DNA of 64,000 nt. Origin: Strongylocentrotus purpuratus (lineage: Eukaryota; Echinodermata; Echinoidea; Camarodonta; Strongylocentrotidae). The position numbers and the translations under genes are program-made. The DNA lies in the NCBI RefSeq assembly GCF_000002235.5, contig NW_022145601.1, forward strand, positions 2,058,016 to 2,122,015, read 5' to 3'. Under the pieces are notes generated by a model. The model was given only the letters and a program-made list of their open reading frames with translations, had not been told where the DNA came from and ran no database searches. This document shows, piece by piece, positions 58,451 through 64,000 of this stretch (positions within the stretch are counted from its first letter, which is position 1; each line of letters begins with the position of its first letter).

Positions 58451-58696
58451 TGCCATCTGTGGAGGATTGAACCCATAAAGGTGCTGCTAGTGTTGCATCG
58501 GTTTGCACCCTTAAAGGTGAAGGAATGAACCATAAAGGGTACTATTTCCGCTAAAAGGATCAATCTGGCACCCTTTTAAAGGGTGCAGGATTGCACCTTT
58601 AAAAAGGGTGCAGGATTTAACCCCTAAAGGTGCTGCTATTGTTGCATCGGTTTGCACCCCTAAAAGTGCATACTTGCACCATTTTTTCTTAGTGTG

Positions 58697-59048
58697 CTCA
58701 ATATTTATAAAATCATGAAAATCATAAAACCATGTAGGTTATTTAGAGTTTGATTAGTATTTAACACAAGTTTAGACAACATATTGCTTTAAGAATTGGT
58801 TAAAATAGCTACGCATCATAGTTCGTGATATTTAAGAAACATGTTTATAATAAGTTTTAAAACCCATTGCATTGTTTTAACCGCTATTGTTTTACCTCCG
58901 CTTTTAATTTGTGTCATTTTTACTTCCATTTGTCTGCTTTTGTTTGATTACGTATGTTTGTTGCGTTTTTTTTATTTTGTTACATTCTACCTTTTAGTAA
59001 ATTTTTTTACTAATCTGCAATAGCAAATAGTATCATTGATTGTAAATA
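58697..59048. other. Short AT-rich spacer between two TIR elements
   Basis: About 350 bp separating the two CACTCTAA elements. No feature seen. Confidence 0.5.
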
Positions 59049-60539
59049 CACTCTAAAAAGTGAAGTGCTAAATCACGGGTGCTGGGTACAAATTTGCACC
59101 ACACTGCCAAGTATAGCCCTTGGCGTGCATGCAGCGTTTGGGAAGCGATGACGAGCAGAAAAATGAGTGCTGGAAACACGTGCTATTCGAGAAATTGCAC
59201 CCGAAGTGTGACCCTGCCTGCTTTAGCACTTGCAGAAATACCAGTAGTGCTGGCGCTCCATGCGCAGGCGCACCATCGTTCTAGGTGCTAAGGCAGTGCT
59301 TCACACAAAAGAAATTCAAAGTAATTTAAAATTCAAATGAGATAGGTCGCCACTCGGCTATAAAAGAGCAGGGATCTAAGAAGGTATTCTTTTCATTGCC
59401 TAATAATTCTGCTTGTGCATGATGATACCATTCAGCTTTAATGTTTTATCAGTATGCCTGAAACAGTTTTGGGTTTTTACCCTTGGATACAAATACGTGT
59501 ATTACTTTTTGAAGGGATGTTGTGATTTTACAATGGTTTTTGTCAATAAAGAAGGGAGTCTTTTTAACTCATATATGTGACTACCCATGCGTTACCATGA
59601 GTGTAACATGTGGCATCTTGAGGGGTATGTTTTGGGTGCTTAAAGTAGGCTGGAAATAATGTTAGGGCTGTTTAACGGAAGGGTGAGTTTTAACCCGTTC
59701 CTTCCGGGAACCTGGTATACCAGGCTCCCGTGGAGCCCCGCCCCCCCCCCCACTCAGTGTTATTTAGGGTACGCATATGCGTGTTCCAACCGACCCCCCC
59801 CCCTTTTCAGCAAAAGTCCGGTGTGTAAAGTCAATACGGCTCGACCTTTTTTTTTTTTTGTATACGAGCCTTTTTCAGCACCCCCCCCCCTTTCAGCAAA
59901 AGTCCGGTGTGTAAAGTAAATACGGGTCGACCTTTTTCTTTTGTTACGAAAAGGACATTTTGGCAACACGCATGGGGTCCGTCCGTTCTCGGAGTGGGGG
60001 GGGGGGGCGGGCGTGGAGCCCACTACCAGGTTCCCATAATAGGCAGGTAGACGACGTCTTTACAAGCCTAAAATTGCCTTTCCCTGCCATTAATTTAATA
60101 AACTAGTGGAATTGAGGGTTTATCCAGAGTATATTCTATCATTATCCATTACTCCTGTTTTGTTTACTTTAATATTATTCATTATATTTGTACTTTTTCA
60201 TAAGCATGTCAAGTTTTCTCTCACATGAAATTCGTATAGCAGCGTATTGGAGCTCCGCGATGTCTGTCCCACAGATATTGACTTTCGCTGAGACCTTCCA
60301 TGCACAGAATACCAATACTGCTGGTATTTCAATTGGGAGCAGCGCAAAGCCAAAGCCTATAACGGCACGCGGCACCCGCGGAACACTGCACTTCACTGCA
60401 CATGAAAGGAAAATCCAAAGGTCAGCTCTCTATTGTCAACAACAACAAGCAGTATTATAAGTCTAAAGCAAGATCGCGAGGTTGTACTCGATTTAGTCTA
60501 CGAAAACGAGTTTTGATCAGGTGTATGTTGGATTTATTA

Positions 60540-62250
60540 TTGTGACATTTTGTATCACCGACCCCCCCTCAAAGCTCAGATTTATTATTTAGTTTGTCTC
60601 TCTTTTTGTTTGTTTATATTTTCTGGCTAAAGAATGATGTCTGACGTATAGTAACGTCAATATAGCATAATAAAAATTTTGTATAGCAGTTTGATGCAAC
60701 ATAGATTTACATTCAAAAGTTTTACTTTTATAAGTATTGGACAGTAATATTCTTCTCATTTCGACTTAATCAGCCGCTCACTCTCTATAGCGTTCCCTAG
60801 ACTAAGGCATATGTGAGAGGGGGAGGTATATTTGAGAGGAGATATAAATTATTTGAGAAAGAGGGGGAGATAGAAAGGTATCTCGGATCCCCCCCCCCCC
60901 CCCCTGCTCTGATTGTTTTTCTTTTGTGTACGTTTCTGTTTTTGTTTGATTATATCCTTTCGCTTAAGTATAATGTCTGACGTATAACATCAGGGATATG
61001 TTATAATAATTAATCTCAAGGAAGGGATGATGCTATTCCAGAATCTGCACGGTCCTTTATAATTTCCCTACACTTGATTCAAGCCGTCGAAGATGGCGTT
61101 ATCAACAAACTCATAATTATGCTCACCAGCCCAGTCTTTCGCCGGGCGTCCTAATTTAATGATCACGCCATCATCGGCTGGGAGCAAGTAAGTAGGGAGA
61201 TGTTAGCGTTGGTGGTGGAGATCAAAATTAAATAGGCCAGATTCTGGACTAGGATGATGCCGGCATGCAAGTAAATGGCGGAATAGTAGACAAAATTATG
61301 AAAGATGAAGATGGAAAACGACGTAGAAAGAGAGATAGAGATAGAGAGACAGCGAGAGGGAGAGAGAGAGAGAGAGAGGGTGGGCGGGGACAGGATAGAT
61401 AGAAAGTTTGACGTAGTATTTCCCCTATATCATCTTCCGCTCTAGAATCCTATCTTCTTTATATTTATTTATTGTGTATTTGTCCTTGTCTCCCTCTCCA
61501 TTATTCTTCAGTTTTTGAAAGAGAAAGTTTCATTCTTTCTCTTCTTTCTCTTATAATGTTATCCACCTACTTCTAGATGACCCTTTTGTGGTAAAGTATA
61601 ATGTTCGATGTATATTATTTCCGTCGATATAATGAACGTTTCATTCTATTTTGATGCAACAGAGATTTACATTCAAAATCAAAACTTTTACTTTCTATAC
61701 TTTGTGTACAGTAATATTCATTTTGACATTATCAGCCGCTCGTTCTCTATTTTTGTTCACTAGTATTTGTATGTTTTCATCATCATGGATATGTTATCAT
61801 AATTTATCTCAAAGAAGGAATGATGCCGGCATACAAGCAAATGGCGGAACAACATTGACAGATAGATAGAGAGAGAGAGAGAGAGGGGGGAGGGAGATAG
61901 AAAGTTGGACGTAGTCTGTACCGTATTTATTACTATGCTAGTTGTCTATCTGATCACCCCCCCCCCCGTTCAGAATGTTTCATTAGTTTAGAGAGAGAGA
62001 AAGTTGGGCGCATCGTTATATAGTCTGTACTGTATTTATTAGTATGCTATTTTGGCTCTCCTTTCACCCCCCTCCCCCCGTTCCGGATTATTCTTGAGTT
62101 TCATTTGATCATGTTTATATATTTTCGCTACATTATATTGTCCGACGTAAATTACATTATAACAGTCAATTTTGGCTGATAAAATATTTCAATTAAATTT
62201 GATGCAACAGAAACTTACATTGAAATAGTTACTTTTTATAAACTGTGTAT
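60540..62250. repeat. Three diverged tandem modules within the piggyBac-like element
   Basis: TGATGCAACA followed by AGATTTACATT-like sequence and a CAGTAATATTC/ATCAGCCGCTC pair recurs three times, each with poly-C and GA-rich stretches between. Units are unequal (about 960 and 550 bp apart). Confidence 0.55.
61138..61255. repeat. Dispersed repeat, copy 2
   Basis: Diverged partner of 53,205-53,330 in the same orientation. Confidence 0.6.
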
Positions 62251-63018
62251 TTTCTCATAAAATCGAGTATCAAAATAAAAAGAGATAGATAAGAAGAATA
62301 GGAAGAAGAAGAAAAAGAAGAAGAAGAAGGAGGAGGAATAAGAGTGACAAGGAAAAAAAAAGATACGGAGGAGAAAAAAGAAGAACAAAATAAGTAGGTA
62401 GAAGAGGAAAAAAAGATAACGAAGAAAAAAAAAAACTACAGTACGGAAGAGCTGAAAGAACTTAGAGCACGGCAGATTGCCAAATGATCTGCGCATGCGC
62501 TAAGTTCCTGCTCGTTGAAGCGACTGGCCAGGCTTTAGGTCGCTTCAACGTACACGCATTGTTCCGCGCGCTGAACAGTCGCACGGTATTGTACGGCAGC
62601 GAAGGAGTCGATTTTTCGATTTTTAATCTCGTTTGTGGGGTGGCTATCAGGCTGAATAATTTCGGAAGGAACGGGTTAAGCACTACAGGTGTGATTTTGT
62701 GCACGCTGTTTGTGTGTGTTCTTTAGCACTATATTGGGTGCAAAAGTGTTAGCACTAGTAGTGCCGTTTTGAGGGCTCTAAACGGGGTTATTTAATGCAC
62801 TAGAAGTGTGGGTTTTGCTAGCTGCATGCGTCTAATAGCACCAGAAATGTAAAAAGGCTTACACTTAAAGTGTTTAAGGTAGCACTTGGACTGGTGCTGA
62901 ATTATAGCACGTGTACAAGTGCTACTTAAGCACAATTTGGGCAGCCCCTATGCATGCCCGTACAGGTGCAGCCTCCAAATCTGGAGGTGCCAACATTAGC
63001 ACTTGATTTTTTAGAGTG

Positions 63019-63782
63019 TATGCTCTCTCTCAAATGAATCAATAATTAAAAGTATATTTGGATTTTGAAATAATGAAATAACAAGAAATAGAATAAAGAT
63101 ATTAATAATAAAAACCTATTAAAACAATGTAATTAATACTATATAGCCAAGGTTACTATACTTCATGTTATGAAGTTTTAAAGAGCATGAGAAGAATATT
63201 ATTTGAATACTAATCGTTTATATCTAAAGTGTTAAAATATGTACCTAAATAGTCGATATGCAGTTAATAAAGTATTTTATTACAGACAGAGTATAGCCCT
63301 ATAGTATGCAGTGGCTTGTACATGTACTTAAGTTACCTCCATTCAAGACGTAAAGCGCATTTAAAGATAAAGACCAGTTATGGTCATGCGATTGCATTGT
63401 GAAAGAAAAGTTGTGCAATCGATCAGAAAAGGTTGATCATCTAGCATATAAGTATTGGTGAGTACTGCAAGGTTCTTGAATCATCAAAATTATAAGAAAT
63501 TTGGCCTAGACTTGATTAAGTTACAAGCACTGTACACAACAAGATTTATATGGGACTACCCACACACGTGCACGATACGTGCGTTATATCTATTAGGTCA
63601 AAACAGATATAACAATTTACCAAATATATCAAATAATAGGCGGTTTCTCGGCAAAATTTGTATGATCACGTATTAATCAAAACATATTCTTTCACATGAT
63701 TGGTAACTAGAGCTTCCATTTCGAGAGGGGGCGTTTCCAAAACTGATCGTTACCTTTAAATATCATGATAATGGTCTATACA
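63019..63782. other. AT-rich spacer
   Basis: No gene, RNA or repeat boundary that I can support. It may include upstream sequence of the LINE fragment that follows. Confidence 0.4.
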
Positions 63783-64000
63783 TCCCTGAACAATTTGGCT
63801 CCTCCTTATTTAGAGGAGTCCTTCAAATACTGTTACTATCCATATTCTTTACGATCACAAAAAAATATTAAACTCCCCAAACCAAAGAGTAAATGCTGCC
63901 GTAAAATGTTTGTGTATAAAGGCTCGCGCGAGTACAATGACCTACCGTTAACTATTAAGCTATCCAACAGCTTACAAACTTTTTGCAAAAATCTAAATGT
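63783..64000 (+). pseudogene. LINE reverse transcriptase C-terminal fragment, runs off window
   Basis: One frame reads SLNNLAPPYLEESFK, then SLRSQKNIKLPKPK and YNDLPLTIKLSNSLQTFCKN. The phrases NLAPPYL, SLRS..., LP.PK and (W/Y)N.LP.....L.(T/S)F...L are the usual C-terminal signature of CR1/L2-type ORF2. It is cut by the window edge; the upstream part (before 63,783) shows no RT motifs in frame. Confidence 0.65.

Larger units (their letters stand above)
54146..58696. mobile_element. TIR element CACTCTAAG with GGGTGCA modules, hosting a LINE
   Basis: The ends are inverted (CACTCTAAGAAAAAAGGGTG at left; CACACTAAGAAAAAATGGTG read inward from the right). The interior consists of degenerate short modules around GGGTGCA/TGCACCC, including tandem units of about 150 bp (GGATTGAACCCCTAAAGGTG). 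A 3.7-kb LINE is inserted near 54,748-58,450, after which the module series resumes. The class is uncertain; the CACT start recalls CACTA/EnSpm, but the target duplication is not clear. Confidence 0.5.
59694..62675. mobile_element. Non-autonomous piggyBac-like element, TTAA target site
   Basis: A perfect 13-bp terminal inverted repeat CCCGTTCCTTCCG is flanked by TTAA on both sides (59,690-59,693; 62,676-62,679). Inside are C-rich direct repeats with TTTCAGCAAAAGTCCGGTGT twice (59,805-59,925), three diverged tandem modules around TGATGCAACA (60,693, 61,651, 62,201), GA repeats and a 12-bp-stem hairpin near 62,513-62,550. No transposase. Confidence 0.7.
59049..63018. mobile_element. TIR element CACTCTAAAAA with AGTGCTA modules, hosting a piggyBac
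   Basis: The ends are inverted: CACTCTAAAAAGTGAAGTGC at left and CACTCTAAAAAATCAAGTGC read inward from the right. The outer parts consist of AGTGCTA/TAGCACT words (59,070-59,300 and 62,690-63,000). The middle is occupied by a TTAA-flanked insertion. It is related in design to the preceding element but uses different module words. Confidence 0.55.

Overview
The window looks like a piece of an invertebrate animal nuclear genome, most likely a marine deuterostome. The reasons are one spliced host receptor gene with exons flanked by consensus splice sites, three LINE families of the CR1/L2/Jockey type, piggyBac, Harbinger, Tc1/mariner-like and hAT-like DNA transposons, and no bacterial operon structure. 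The species cannot be named from sequence alone.

Host gene. A + strand gene crosses the window in at least six exons (15,863 to 50,351). Its exons encode the distal half of a fibrinogen-like/contactin-associated-protein-like domain, a PAN/apple domain, a tiny linker exon, a Ser/Thr/Pro stalk with one transmembrane helix, and a tyrosine-rich cytoplasmic tail. The tail carries a spacing that fits an ITAM (YQDL-x8-YEEL) and a Grb2-type YVNV motif. Ectodomain exon junctions are mostly phase 1. The 5' exons lie outside what I could recognise. One intron, about 30.8 kb (18,778-49,553), holds most of the mobile DNA.

Repeat arrays. Three arrays of one family fill 1-15,828 (+), 20,886-28,985 (-) and 29,120-33,730 (+). 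Units are about 1.4-2 kb, head to tail, and share a 5' stem-loop beginning AGGTGGTCTGTC, an ATC-rich microsatellite, a 3' inverted copy GACAGACCACCT, a short hairpin and the terminal bases CTAG followed by TT. This architecture resembles non-autonomous Helitron/Helentron elements (HINE/DINE-like). The second and third arrays form a giant inverted repeat with its centre near 29,050. Some units carry a 74-nt tRNA-like Pol III module. Units are dense in TGACGTCA and GGCGCCATTTTG motifs.

Other mobile DNA. A TTAA-flanked piggyBac derivative (9,168-12,449) keeps only a transposase N-terminus and has been filled by a 130-bp minisatellite with a 449-bp higher-order period that flips orientation near 11,738. 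A Harbinger-like element sits at 17,355-18,177, a nest of MITEs and a LINE 3' end at 19,260-20,340, a broken LINE with ORF1 at 33,740-37,860, an apparently intact LINE ORF2 (1,012 aa) at 55,106-58,144, and two related TIR elements ending in CACTCTAA at 54,146-58,696 and 59,049-63,018. The second of these contains another TTAA-flanked piggyBac-like element. A fourth LINE fragment runs off the right edge.

A separate locus at 39,393-47,343 carries an SGNH-hydrolase-like ORF and a broken multi-domain gene (Cys-rich region, DUF6589-like region, FEN/PIN-like nuclease region, CXC domain). It is bracketed by diverged direct repeats near 38,161 and 48,069.
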